Origin: Ophioceras dolichostomum
Lineage: Eukaryota > Ascomycota > Sordariomycetes > Magnaporthales > Ophioceraceae
DNA length: 64,000 nt
Reading direction: 5' to 3'
Assembly: GCA_003049485.1 (NCBI GenBank)
Contig: PYST01000018.1
Coordinates: 124,001 to 188,000, forward strand
Below, in pieces: positions 1-12,261 of the stretch. Each line of letters opens with the position of its first letter. The stretch's first letter is position 1. Position numbers and translations under genes: made by a program. Below the pieces are notes generated by a model. It ran no database searches. It was not told the origin of the DNA and saw nothing but the letters and a program-made list of their open reading frames with translations.

Positions 1-39
1 CTCAAGCCATTCAGGCTTTTCATCGACTTACACGACAGG

Positions 40-3000
40 ATGGAAGCCGAGCTCTCCAAGCTTGCAAAGAAGTACGGCGGAGGAGCTCCGGGCGACCAGC
101 CGGGCGACCAGACGCAGTCATTGCAGCAGGCTGCCGCCGGAGGTGGGGCCGACGAGGAAGTCGTGCGGCTCAAGGGTGTGGCCGAGGACCAAGGCAGCGC
201 CAATGGAGCTGACCAGAGGGATCATACTGCCGCCACTGACGCCCAGGGTCCGGCCGATTCTTCCAAGGAAGCTGCGGTCTGCCCCATGTTGCAGAACAAG
301 GAGCTGATCGAGGCCATGAATTCGGAGAAGGCCTACAAGGACATGAAGTGCTACGTTGAGCTGGTCAGGGCCAAGGTCTTTCCGTGGTACAACAAGTTCC
401 AAACGGCCGATGCCGACAATCTTGCTAAGCTCGAGTACGAGGATCTCTGGGCCCTGTTTCGCCTGGGTGACCTGGTCTACCGATCGGAAAGCACTCTGGG
501 AAAGAACCCCTCGGACACATTCCGCATCGGCACGTCTCACGCCAACTCCACGGACATGATGCACAGAGTCTGGCGTGTGTGCTTCGTCGGCACATCTTCA
601 AATGCCAGGTGGGAGGTGGACGACCTTGAACAATTCTCAGCGACTGGACGATTGAAGCGTCAGGCGGATGAGAAAGAGAAAGCGACGCCGGAGCTTTGTC
701 AGATCGGCCTCTACTATATCGATTATGACGGCTTCGAGTACTCTGGTGTGCGAGAATACATCGACATTCCCGGCTTCTCAGGCAAGAAGGATATCACCAG
801 TCTCCCGTTTTACCCGATACGATTCTTCCGGGACCACGAGAGCACTCTGGCGAGGCTTCGTGCCCGGGGCGAGAAGTTCCGACGCCTGATCTCGGAGTCT
901 TCACGCGGAGGTCAGGTTCGACCCGTGGCCCACGACGGCTGGACCCGGACTCGCAATCCTGCTGGCGAGCCTATCGTCGAGCAGGGGAGAGTTCCGGCGC
1001 AGCCGCAGTACATCGACAGCGACGTCATCATCGACTTCGAAGAGACTTTCCGAACGAATCCCTGGTGGAGACCCTGCTTCGGCAGAGCCTCAACGTGGCA
1101 TGTCGAACCTGAGCTTGTGACGGACGACTTCGCGATCCACTACTGGCTGTCCAAGCCCGACAAGTTTGACAAGGTTGACAAGGTTGACAAACCTGACAAG
1201 CCCGATTCCGCCAAAGAGCCGCAAAAGACAACTCAGAGAAAGCTGAAGGAAATCGTCGTCGACCGGGACTGTGCGAACATCTCGCAGGAGAGTCGACTCT
1301 TCGGGACGGATAAGTTCCTTTCTGAGAAGCGCGGTGCTGCCAACAACGAAGCCGATAGCGCCGCAGTGCTCGCACCGCAAGAGTTCTCCAGGGACGACTT
1401 GGCGCTTCTTCCGCCCCGCGTATTCGCATACGCGCTTCGCCAGCGCCGCTTCATCAACGCTGATCTGAAGTACCTCAAGGAGATTGCGATGCCAAACGAG
1501 GATGAGGACCCATTCGACCAGCTGCAGATCGCCAGGGGACACAAGACCATGATCCAGTCTATCGTGTTCGAGCATTTCCAGAAGAAGGAGATTCGACAGC
1601 AGCGGCAGACCAGCGACAGCGGCGCCGCCGATCTGGTGCTGAACCAGGATTTCATCCGCAATAAGGGCACGGGGCTGGTGATTCTTCTGCATGGCGAACC
1701 TGGCGTGGGCAAGACGGCCACTGCCGAGGCTGTCTCGGCGATTAGAGGCAAGCCGCTTTTCGCCATCACCTGCGGCGAGCTCGGCACCACACCCGAGGAG
1801 CTTGAGAACAGGCTGAACGAGATCTTCCGGCTGGCCAACCTGTGGGACTGCATCCTGCTGCTGGACGAAGCTGAGATCTTCCTGTCGCAGAGGGAGTCGA
1901 CCGACACGAGCCTCCAGCGCAACGCCATGGTTGCTGGTGCGTGGCTGCAAGCTTTCCCGCCGTTACTCTTCCTTGTAATATACCTACTTGGCGACATCTT
2001 TTGCTGACATGTCAGGTTGACATCACTTCTAGTCTTCCTGAGGACCTTGGAGTACTACCAGGGGATCCTCTTCCTCACCACGAACCGGATTGGCGCAATG
2101 GACGAGGCGGTCAAGTCGCGTGTCCACGTCGCGCTTGAATACCCTGCCCTCGACTGGAAGGCGACGAAAGCGCTGTTTAAACAGAATCTGAAGAGGCTCA
2201 AGAAGATCGAGGCGGAGCGAGGCCAGGTAGCCGTGGTCAGGGACAAGGAGATCATGAAGTGGGCAAAGGAAGACTGGGACTCGAGGGAGGAAGGCCATCG
2301 CTGGAACGGCCGACAGATCCGAAACGCCTTTCAGATCGCCTCGTCGTTGGCACACTATTGTCAGTCCCGAAAGGCAAAAGTGAAGGGCGAAGAGCCCTAC
2401 ATTGGCCGAGAGCACTTCGTAGAAGTGGCCGAGGCGACCGACAACTTCACGGCCTTCCTGAAATCCCTGTTCGGAAAGCAAGATGACGAGCGCGCGTTTG
2501 AACTCGGCGACCGACCCCCTCGTGCGGGCAAGAGGGAGGGCACCCAAGGTGCGACGGGCGCGGCATCGTCTGGGGGCCCTCCTCAGGGCATCAACCGCTT
2601 CACATTGAAATCGCGGTCGACGCACAATCAACAGGATGACACGTCCAGGAACCGCTCCCCAGACAGGCCCAGCGGTAGCCGGCATGCCTCGACATCACAA
2701 CTACCACCGCCGCAACCACCAGCACGAACAACAGCATCAACAGCATGGCAGCCGGATCACCGCGATCAACGCTACTCGAACTCGAACGTGGGCTCGGTGA
2801 AGGAGCAGCAGCAGCAGCAACAGCAGCAAAATGCTCGCACTCGCGACAAGGAGAAGGGGAGGGACAGTAAGGACGAGAGAGGAAAGGAGAAACGACGGAA
2901 AGGAGATGATAAGGAGAAGAAGGGCAAGAAGCACAAGAAGAGCAGCAAGAAAAGTAAGCAGTCGTCGTCTGATGATAGCTCATCAGACAGCAGCGACAGT

Positions 3001-3114
3001 GACTCGTCGAGTGGCGGCGGCGGCAAGAAGGCCTCTAAGAAAGCCTTGCACAAAGGTTTGCTCACATCGTCCTCGTCCTCGTCGTCGTCGTCGTCGGATG
3101 ATGACTCCGACTAG
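40..3114 (+). CDS. AAA+ ATPase with N-terminal DUF7025-like region (5' end may be incomplete)
   Basis: Two exons, 40-1936 and 2033-3114, give 992 residues. The 96-bp intron has a GTGCGT donor, a CTGAC branch site at 2004-2008 and a TTCTAG acceptor; this join restores the family sequence N-A-M-V-A-V-F-L-R. An earlier CAG at 2013-2015 would shift the frame. Residues 1-540 form a large N-terminal part like that seen before the ATPase domain in fungal DUF7025 proteins. The AAA domain has Walker A GEPGVGKT (about 552-559), Walker B LLLDEA with D609/E610, and a sensor-1 strand ending FLTTNR. Downstream come a lid, then a long disordered tail with a Q run, a Lys-rich block and Ser/Asp-rich blocks. 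An insert of K-V-D/K-P-D triplets lies at about residues 372-388. The frame is open to the window edge, so the true start may lie upstream of 40. Such ATPases are often called proteasome- or Cdc48-like, but the substrate is unknown. Confidence 0.85.
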
Positions 3115-5658
3115 ACAGACAGACAGACACCACCGAGTAACTGCGACGCACCAAGGTACAAGGACAATGGCGAGAGGATACTTCAGCGGTTGTTAGGTAG
3201 AGGGAACCTCGGGGAATTCAACAGATTGAGCTTCTAAAGAGATTGACAGCAGATAGATGAACGGTAGCCAATAGATTACAATTAACTAAGCATGCCTTAG
3301 CGGTTGGTGTGCGGCCAACTCGCTAGTTGTTGTCGAACTCTCGCGCTGCGTCGTGACGCCTCCCAAAGAACAGCCGCGAATGTCGGTTACGACCATCACG
3401 ACGGCCTCAATCCCAGCTTGACGGCGGCGACTGTACTGACTCAAAACACAAACGTCCTTCTAATGCGGCTTGGCTGGCGGGTAATGTTCATCTGTGTACT
3501 ACGTACAAGATGGTGAGGGGGAAGAAGAGAGAATCACTCCCCATAATCCTCCCTGCCAGGTCGCTCAGCCTTCTCAGCTGGTTCTGGATCGTGGAGCACT
3601 CCGCGACTTTCTGTAGGCCAAGATGTGTGAGAACACATGGCCGGGGCATTCGGGTGCAGATCGCCTTATCTCTCTGGCCCCGCCGCTAGCCCGTAGGACG
3701 CGCGTTGTGGAGCTTGCTAGGAGCTCCAACTGTTGCATCCCACCATTGGCGCTTCCGACGATGTCATCATCGGGACATGGATTGAAAGGAGGGCTCCAGC
3801 GACAACATGACCGGGTCGAAGATGCCCCGCGCAGATTCTCCTTAGAGATGTCTGTACGAATGACTCTGTCGAGGAACGAAAGAGAAGGCTTTATCAAGAA
3901 ACGAATAAACACGATACACCCAAACACAAGCTTACGCTCTCTGAACGTGGGGGCATGGAAGAAAGGATAACGAAATCTGGGAAGTGGGCGGGCGGATTCT
4001 CAGCGCACCCCCACTGGTTGATGCACGGTCGGGCCGGAAGCTTCGGGATGATCAATGGTGTGGAGGTGCTCAACAACCACTCCCACTGCTACAGTGACAA
4101 TAATGAGCGGGCGGCAGAGCAAACTGCAGCAGCAGGTACAGACTAGGAGAAACTCGGGTAAGCTCAACAAATTGTGGGCAGCACAGGCAGATCGCAGGCC
4201 GTGGACGAGCGGGAGAGAACTGAACATGAACTGACAACGGGAGGCACATTCGCTCCTGCTTATGACTGTTTGGCGCCTAACCTTTGACAGCCATCCGGAT
4301 TGCTCGGTAAGCAAGCCGCCCAGACGACTAGCGGCCTGACGGATGATATTGACAAGCTGTATTTGCCAGCGCATGCAGGCAGGCATTACAGCATTTTTAC
4401 AAGGAAGGATGTCGTTGCGAACGGGGAAGATGATGGATGGATCGACTTGCAGAATTGCTGCAGAGGACAGGAACAGGAGGTTTGACTGCTACCAGACTGC
4501 AGCAGCGCGGCCCCGTGCGAATGAGATGGGATGCAGTGGAGAGACACATAGCAACACCACCACCCATTCCGTTATTTTTGATGTTCGGACTCGGTCGACT
4601 GGACAGCCCGAACAATTTATACATATCGTCACACCCGCCTTGGCCGCCCGTGGGCACAAAATTTGCTTGAACATTCCCTTCTTTTATTCCCTGCCTTTCC
4701 CTTTTCTCGTGTGTCCTTGCTTCATTGCGAGTTTTCAAAAGCTCCCCTGGGAACCCGCCATGAAACAAACAAACGTTCGTTCGCTGAAAATTTGACTTCT
4801 TCACGCCTCATACACACTCGTTGAGTTCAGATTTCCTTGCAGAGAGTTGAGGTGGATGACTGAGTGGTTACTGCACTGCACATACCAAACAGCTTGTGGC
4901 GTCCACCCTCTCCCCTCAGCTTGGATCTCTCAAGTCTCTCGTTTCTAGACTAATCTTTGGAGCGAACGAAGTCCTACCGCCTCTTTCGCTTGTTGCGGTC
5001 CTTTCTTTTTCGATCCTTTTTTTGTGTTTTCTAGCCCCTCACTATCAGGTGTCCGCCGATTTTTGAACGACTGGGAGTCAAGTGTTGGTGACCTTAGGTG
5101 GCGAGTCAGGCGATAAGCGTGGGGCCTCCTACTAGCCAACCTTCTGCGTCCTTCAAGACTTGGACGGAGCAGACGAGGACGAAGCATAGTACGATAAAAA
5201 GAAGACGAAAGGAGGCGGAGGCCTTTGAACACACCAAGGCAAACAGCCTCCTGTTCGCTGGTTGCATGCTCTGTTGTTCCGGCCTCGATTTCTTGGTCTC
5301 GGGGGTGTCCCGTTCGAGTAGTACACACAAGACGCACGAAAAGTGTTCTGGACGCTAGGGCCTTCGGCACTCGTGCAGGGACCCGCCGCTCCGCCGAACA
5401 AGCCGAGCAGCTGTGTCGGATAGGGAACCCAAAAAAGTTCGCGAAGCACGAAAGCTCCGACCGACCTGAAAGAGCACACGAGACGAGCTCGGCGACGGCG
5501 CCACTTTGGTCCAAAATAGGAGGGAATAGGAGGAATTGGTAGGACGCCGGGGACCAATCGCAACCAGGAAATCCCCAGGAGGTCCCAGGAGTCCCAGGAA
5601 GGCCGATTGCGTCCCATCGTGTGGTGGCCCAGTTCCCGATTTCCCCATTCATTCTGGA
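3115..5658. other. Intergenic region, AAA ATPase to bst1
   Basis: No convincing gene. The left part is the 3' flank of the ATPase gene and begins with a short CAGA repeat just after the stop. ORFs of 60-266 codons occur on both strands but lack domains and overlap one another. A pyrimidine-rich stretch around 4890-5050 and a repetitive purine-rich stretch around 5510-5610 (AGGAGG/CCCAGGA motifs) resemble a fungal promoter and leader for the bst1 gene downstream. Confidence 0.6.
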
Positions 5659-6026
5659 ATGCCCTGGCGCAGCTCCGAATCCTCTAAGTCCTCTGACGCC
5701 GGCGGCCACCCTCCTGTCAAGACGGCGCTGTCCACCAACGGCCAACGCCCAGCACCGTCGTCCGACCTTGCCCTCCCTAGCTTAGGCTCCGAGAACCGTG
5801 CCGAACAGAAACCCCTCCGCACGCCACCAACAAGCACCCGGCGAAAAGCAGCCCAAAGCTGTCCTGGAATCACCGACGCACCAGCGGCGACATCCAACTG
5901 GCCTCGTCCACCAACACGTCCTCCTCGTCCTCGACATCTGCGCGGAGCCGACGCCCTAGCCACTACCAGTACCCGAGGCCGAAGCAGGCGTATGCGCGGC
6001 ATGGATCCCTCGGGCAGTGTCTTTCG
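5659..6026 (+). other. Coding-like leader of bst1; frame unresolved
   Basis: An ATG at 5659 opens a frame with Ser/Pro/Thr-rich protein-like sequence (MPWRSSESSKSS) typical of disordered N-termini of fungal Bst1. The bst1 frame itself is open only from 5781 after a TAG at 5778, has no ATG before 6027, and reads protein-like up to 6026 (for example RRPSHYQYPRPKQAYARHG). The two would be joined by a short intron of length 3n+2 or a one-base assembly error; I could not find clean splice sites. Confidence 0.4.
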
Positions 6027-9000
6027 ATGACAGTAAACAATTCCTCCTCGCCGACGACCAACACGACCTCGACGCTGGCGAAGACTTCGACCACGAAAGC
6101 AGCAGCTCCCACCACCTCCACCATAGCAGCCGCCGTTTCTACCCCCGACGGTGACACTCCCACCACTACTGTCGCTACGACCTCGCTCGCACTGGTAGCC
6201 GGGCCTAGCCCCCAGGACGGAGACAAGGAAAGCGGAAGAACAAGAGCAAACGGCGCCGTCATGGAGAAGCTGCCGGAGGCGAGGCCAACTGGCCGGCGCT
6301 TCCGGCCGAGGAGTCCATGGGCCATCACGCTGTTGACGCTGGCCATCTCCGTTGTCGGCCTCGTTTGCCTAGGACTGATTATACACTCGCTCAACACACG
6401 GCAGATCGATCCCAAGGGCTGCCGCATGTCTTACATGAGGCCATCGTATGCACGCCTCAACGACTTCGACACAGAACATACACGCTTTGCAAGCAAATAC
6501 TCGTTATATCTGTACAGGGAACAAGGCATTGACGACGATACAAAGGTACGTGGCAGAATTTTTGGAGTTTCCCTATGGAGAGCTGTATTAAGGGAGAGTG
6601 GGGACGGTGACGATATTGCTTCTTGGATTCGGGGTACTGACGATGGGGCGCAAACTAGCTGAGGGGAATCCCTGTCATCTTCATCCCCGGCAATGCGGGC
6701 AGCTACAAGCAGGTGCGGCCGATAGCAGCAGAGGCGGCGAACCACTTCCACGAGGTGGTGCGACACGACGAGGATGCAATGAACAACGGGGCGCGTCCGC
6801 TCGACTTCTTCACCGTGGACTTCAACGAGGACTTCACCGCGTTCCACGGTCAGACGATGCTCGACCAAGCCGAGTACCTGAACGAGGCGATCCGCTACAT
6901 CCTGTCGCTATATCTGGACCCGCGCATGTCGGCCAGGGACCCGGACCTGCCGGACCCGGCCTCGGTCATCGTTCTGGGCCACTCTATGGGCGGCATCGTG
7001 GCGCGCACGATGCTCATCATGCCCAACTACCAGGCCAACTCGATCAACACCATCGTCACCATGTCGACGCCGCACTCGCGGCCGCCCGTGACGTTCGACG
7101 GTCAGATGGTCGACATCTACACCGACATCAACGACTACTGGCGCAAGGCCTACTCGCAGCAGTGGGCCAACAACAACCCGCTCTGGCACGTCACGCTCGT
7201 GTCCATCGCGGGCGGCGGGCTGGACCTGGTCGTGCCCTCGGACTACGCGAGCGTCGAGTCGCTCGTGCCCGAGACGCACGGCTTCACCGTCTTCACGTCG
7301 ACTATCCCGACGGTGTGGACCAGCATGGACCACCAGGCCATCCTGTGGTGCGACCAGTTCCGCAAGGTCGTGGCGCGCGCGCTGTACGACGTCGTCGATG
7401 CCCACAGGCCGTCGCAGACGAAGCCACGCGCCGAGCGCATGCGCTTCTTCAGGAGGCGCTTCCTGACGGGGATGGAGAATGATGCTGAGAGGACGGTGCC
7501 TCTGAAGGAGCCCAACACGCTGCTCACCCTTGATGACAGCTCTGACGGCATCATCGCGCAGGGCGAGCGGTTGGTGCTCCGGGAGCTCGGGGCGGGCAGT
7601 AGCGGGCACGGTGGGAGCGGCGGTGGCTGGCGGCCTCAGGCGCATCTGCTTCCGATCCCCCCGCCCGGCTCGCCCGTGGCCAGGCGCTTCACTCTGCTGA
7701 CTGATCAGGAGCTGGATGCGGGCTATGGCCGTCTGGAGGTACTGTTCTGCAGCGTGTTTGCCGGGGCCCAATCGCCAGGCCAGCCGGCGCCTGCGAGTAG
7801 TGGCGCCCAGTTCACCATGAAGATGGACCTCTCTGGCGACAGCGCCGGCTCCACGCGCCTGGCGTGTAAGAACGCCGCCCCCGACGCGATCCCGGTCCCC
7901 GCGTCGACAAGGTCTACCAGACACCCTTTTAGCCGCGACGGCGAGCGCCAGATCCGGCCGTTCTCGTATCTACAGTATGATCTGGAAGACATCGCGGACC
8001 ACCAGTTCGTCGCCGTGGTGGACAAATCCGCCGGCCCAACGCCTGGGTTCGTGGTGGCCGAGTTCACCGACCACTCGCAGTCGCACCGCACGAGGCACAT
8101 CAGCCTGCGCCGGCTGCTGGCCTTCGGCGTCGATCTGCGCCTGCCGTCCGCAAGGCCCATGGTCACCGAGATCCGCATCCCCTCGGTGCGCTCGGCGCTG
8201 CTGGCGTACAACCTCGACATCAGCAGCCAGACGTGCGGAGACGGCACGGAGCTCTTTACACCCTTGGTGCGTCAGTTTCTGACCGAGCCGCACGAGTCCA
8301 AGTTCTTCGTCAACGTGCGGCGCGCGGCCATCGGTCTGCACGGCGTGGCGCCCTACCTGCCCCCGCCGCTCAGGAGACCGCGGTCCGTCGACGATGAAGG
8401 ACTGGGCCTCCAGTTCTGGACCGACCCGACGTGCGACTCGAGCGTGAATGTCCGGCTCAGCGTCGACGTCATGGGTAGCATGGGCAAGCTGTACATGCGG
8501 TACCGCACCGTGTTCGCCGCGTTTCCTCTGCTGGTCGTTGCGCTGGTGCTGCGGAAGCAGTTCCGCATCTACGACGCCACAGGCGTATTCATCCCCTTTG
8601 CCGAGAGCCTCGACATGTGTCTGCGGCAGTCCATCCCGCTGATGCTGCTCTCGCTCGCCATCCTGTCTCTCACCACCGGAGGCGACGGCAGTCTTCGGCC
8701 GAGCACCTCCTCGTCCTCGCCCCCGAGAATCTATTGGAGGAACGCCACCACGGTGGCCGCCATCGACTTCCACCAGAACGACCTGCTCGTCGGCACGCGG
8801 GACCCGGTCTTCTGGTTCATGGTACCGCTCATAGGCGTCGTCTGCATCGGCGCCTGCGCAGTGCTCAACTACGCCGTACTGGTGTTGACCTGGCTCTTCT
8901 CGTCTCTGCTGTACTGGTTGAGTATACGCCCGTCGTGGACCTCGCGTGGGTACCACCACCCTGGGTACCACCATCACCACCAGGCGCCGCAGCGCATTAA

Positions 9001-10054
9001 CGGCAACAACTCTCACTCTTACTCTCACTCAACATCAAACATAAGTAATCATAATCATAATATCTCCCCTCCCCTTCCTCCTCCCCCCAGCAGACGACGG
9101 CCGTCGTCCTGCCCCATCTACTCCTTCAACGCCTGCTCGCCACGCAGACGAGTCGTCACGACAGCGGTTTTGCTGCTCCTCGTCTCGACGTTCATCCCGT
9201 ACCAGTTTGCGTACGTGGTCGCGTGTCTAGTGCAGCTCAGCACGACGGTGCGCGCGCTGCGCATAGCATCCGATAACAACAACTACGCCGTCTTTCCTTC
9301 TTCTGCCACCACCAACACCAACACCAACTCCTCTACCTCTAATAATAACGGCAGCGGAAGGGGAAGCGGAATGGGAAGCGCCGCTGGCAGCATCAGCTTC
9401 TACAACTACGTCCACTCCGTCCTGGTCCTCATGCTCTGGGTCTTGCCCATCAACCTGCCGACGCTGGTCGTCTGGGTCCGCAACCTGGCGCTGCACTGGC
9501 TCACGCCGTTCTCGTCGCACCACAACGTGCTGTCGATCATCCCGTTCATCGTGCTCGTCGAGACGCACACTACGGGCCGCATGGTGCCGCGCGTGACGAG
9601 CCGGCTGCGGCACCTGACGAGCTGCTTGTTCTTCGGGATCGCGGTGTACGCGGCTGTTTATGGCGTCTCGTACGCTTACGTGCTGCATCATCTTGTGAAT
9701 TTCGTGGCGGCGTGGTTGGTGCTTGTTCATTCGAGCGCTGCTGCTTCTGGTAGTGGTGGTGGACCTTCTTCTCAGGCGGCTTCGTCAAGGGTGAGCAGCA
9801 GCGCGAAGGAGCGGGGGCTCGTTATTGGAGGTGGAGGAGGTGGTGGTGGTGGACGAAGGAAGGAGGGCGCTGCGGATGCAGATGCATATGCAGAAGAAGA
9901 TAACAACAACAGGCCGTTGTGGCTCGCTGCTGCTGTGGGGTTGGCTTCGCTGTTTGAGAATACTAATGGCAATGGCAGCGCGAGCGGAGGGGAGATGGGG
10001 AGGGGGAGGAGGCCGTCGCCTTTGAGGGATCGGAAGAGTGGGAAGACGCCTTAG
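6027..10054 (+). CDS. bst1: GPI inositol-deacylase (PGAP1/Bst1 family)
   Basis: An ER membrane lipase that removes the inositol-linked acyl chain from GPI anchors so that GPI proteins can leave the ER. Exons 6027-6545 and 6659-10054 (113-bp intron, donor GTACGT, acceptor CTAG) give 1304 residues. The first membrane segment is at about 98-120, followed by the family sequence DPKGCRMSYMRPSY. The intron splits DDTK from LRGIPVIFIPGNAGSYKQ. The lipase nucleophile elbow is GHSMGG with Ser282. The C-terminal half has many hydrophobic segments, as expected of the multi-pass domain. Two oddities: 8950-9090 is a His/Asn-rich stretch that could be an in-frame intron of 141 bp, and an Asn/Ser/Gly-rich insert lies near 9300-9390. 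The start at 6027 is the first ATG in the verified frame; the real N-terminus may lie upstream (see 5659-6026). Confidence 0.92.
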
Positions 10055-11610
10055 CCTAGGTGGCTTTCTATCCGCTGGTGACTCAAGGGGTTGGACGCCT
10101 GGCGACGAAGGCTTACTTGCCTCGTCGTCTTAGGAGGGACGGACTGGGTGCTTGCTTTAAGCTTTCTTCGTTCTCTTCTGTACATAACCTCGCTCCCTCA
10201 ACCGGGGCCCCTTTTCTTTTCTACCTTCTTCATGGGTTAGAGGGAGAGAGACACTCTGCAACGATTACTCCATTTTTCGTCTTCGTTTTTCTTTTATCAT
10301 CATTATCTCTCTCCGTTCTACACGCTGGCATTCATTGCGTGCATAAGCATATGCATCGCATCTGGGCTGAATAACTTGAATTGGGTTTCTCGTGGGTGGG
10401 CGGTGACGAGCGAAGTCTCATTGAGGAGCCTGGGTTTCTTTTTCTTTTCTCTTCTCAGGCGCTTTCTCCTTTTTCCTTTGTACATACTTCTCTTAGAAGA
10501 ATAGGGGGCCCAGCCTGTTTCTCATGTTCTTCACACAGACTGACTCGCTGCCTCCCTTGTCTCTGTTTTGCTTTCCCTTTATTTTTTTTACTGCCTGTTT
10601 CATTGCATCATGGCCGGAGTTTGAATTGCACGTTGTCTCCTACTACCGGCTGGCTACAGGGGGCCCAATCATCATCTCTTATATCTCTATCTACTAGCTT
10701 TCTCTATCTTCTATCTCTCTCCGTCGCTCTTCCTCTCTTTCTCTCCTTCCACACTTTTCTCCGAGGATAGATACATCGGCCTCCTCGCACATTACACCCG
10801 TATGGTTGGCAGTACCAAATTTGCTCATAATGTCTTATGGTTTTGGGAGGGAGGGAGGAGGAAAGAGATGCGAAAGAAAGGCTTGTCGTATGTGGCGCTT
10901 GGCCAACAGCTGAAGCACTTCGCTATATCACCGCAGGAGAACAGGAGAACAACAAACTTGCTACTACTACTAGGCCACGAGGAGAGGCTATAATATGCGG
11001 TTAGCTAGGTTGTCTCGATTACCTACCTGGTGAGTGAGGTTTTACTAGGGCGAGCAAGTGATCGATAGAACTCAGATAGGGTAAATGGCTGACTAGCCTT
11101 CTGCCTCTCGCTTCGTTGTCGACGGGACGCCTTCTCTCCGAATCTCTCTTGGTATGGCTGGTGTTGCTGGCCGAGAGAAGGGAAGTGGAGTTCATATTGC
11201 TGTGATCTCGGCTGACTGATACAACGAATAACTAAAGTACCGACCTAGATGTATCTACGTTTAGATCCACTGCTGCTCCCGTGGAAGAAGGCCGAGTCTG
11301 AATCGGCATATCTAGACGAGGGGTAGTCACTGGGTGTGATGAGGCAACTCCTCCCAGGCTTCGTCGTACTGAGGGATCCACACGACCCAAATATCTTCAC
11401 TTGGTTCTACGCAGATCTATCGGTCTGGGTATCAATTAAGTAGTATTCCGTACGGTATTTTGTTTGTCCTATCTTGCCCTCATACCTTTCTATCTGTTTT
11501 ATGCTCGCCGGCCGAGCTAATTTTTAGCTTTGGATGGGGGATGAAGACGCGCAGTGTGACAATTTTCTTATGTGGTTTCCGCTCCGTGTCCGCATGTACT
11601 CTGGAAGTTG

Positions 11611-11664
<54 letters not shown>

Positions 11665-12261
11665 CATTTTGAGGAAGAGAAACGGAAAGAGAGAATAAAA
11701 TAAGAAGCGAAAATGAACTCTGGAACGAGTTCATTACTTCCGCAAGAGAAACGAGAAGAAAGAGCGTAAATATTCAGAGACAGTAGGGGAGTGATGAAAA
11801 CAGATGAATAGACAGGACGACGAACGGAACGAAAGAAGGCTGGAATGGAAATGGTAAGACCTATGAAAGAGAACATAACGAAGAGAAATCCAAACTTAAA
11901 CTCAACATGAAAGAAGCAGCTTCAAGCCAGCCAGCTAGCTGCAGAGAATGTAGATAACGGAAAAGACCGAAAAAAAAGACGGAGGACTTGAAAGTAAGTG
12001 GGCGACGGACGAGTTTCTGAACACAAACAAAACCACAACGAGCCGGCGATGATAATGATGCGGACGATGGCTCGAACGGTGTGAGACCGCCTGCATGCCG
12101 AAATCAGGTTGATGCCCGACTTGTGAACCTGTGCGAAGATGCCCGTCAGGATAAAAAGATGACATTGAGAAAAGAGGCAGACAGACGAAGGAACCGCGGC
12201 GAAGAGACCAAAGAAAAGAGAAACCAAATTTCCCCGGGGCATAGGGGTGGGTGTTGTGTCT
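10055..12261. other. Convergent intergenic region, bst1 and Acinus-like gene
   Basis: Both flanking genes end here, so it holds two 3' flanks. The left part (10130-10760) is very T/C-rich and the right part (11700-12240) is A/G-rich, i.e. T/C-rich on the strand of the minus gene. ORFs within it are low-complexity products of this base skew. A GA microsatellite is listed separately. I see no gene. Confidence 0.6.
11617..11661. repeat. (GA)n microsatellite
   Basis: An uninterrupted GA dinucleotide run of 45 bp, about 22 units, in the 3' flank between convergent genes. It is probably length-variable between strains. Confidence 0.95.

Noticed and set aside
2011..2016. CAG at 2013-2015 as the acceptor of the AAA ATPase intron
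   Set aside because: It would shift the frame; the TAG at 2030-2032 restores the family sequence through sensor 1.
4945..5745. 266-codon minus-strand ORF
   Set aside because: It has Arg/Leu/Ser-rich sequence without a domain and overlaps the leader of bst1 on the other strand.
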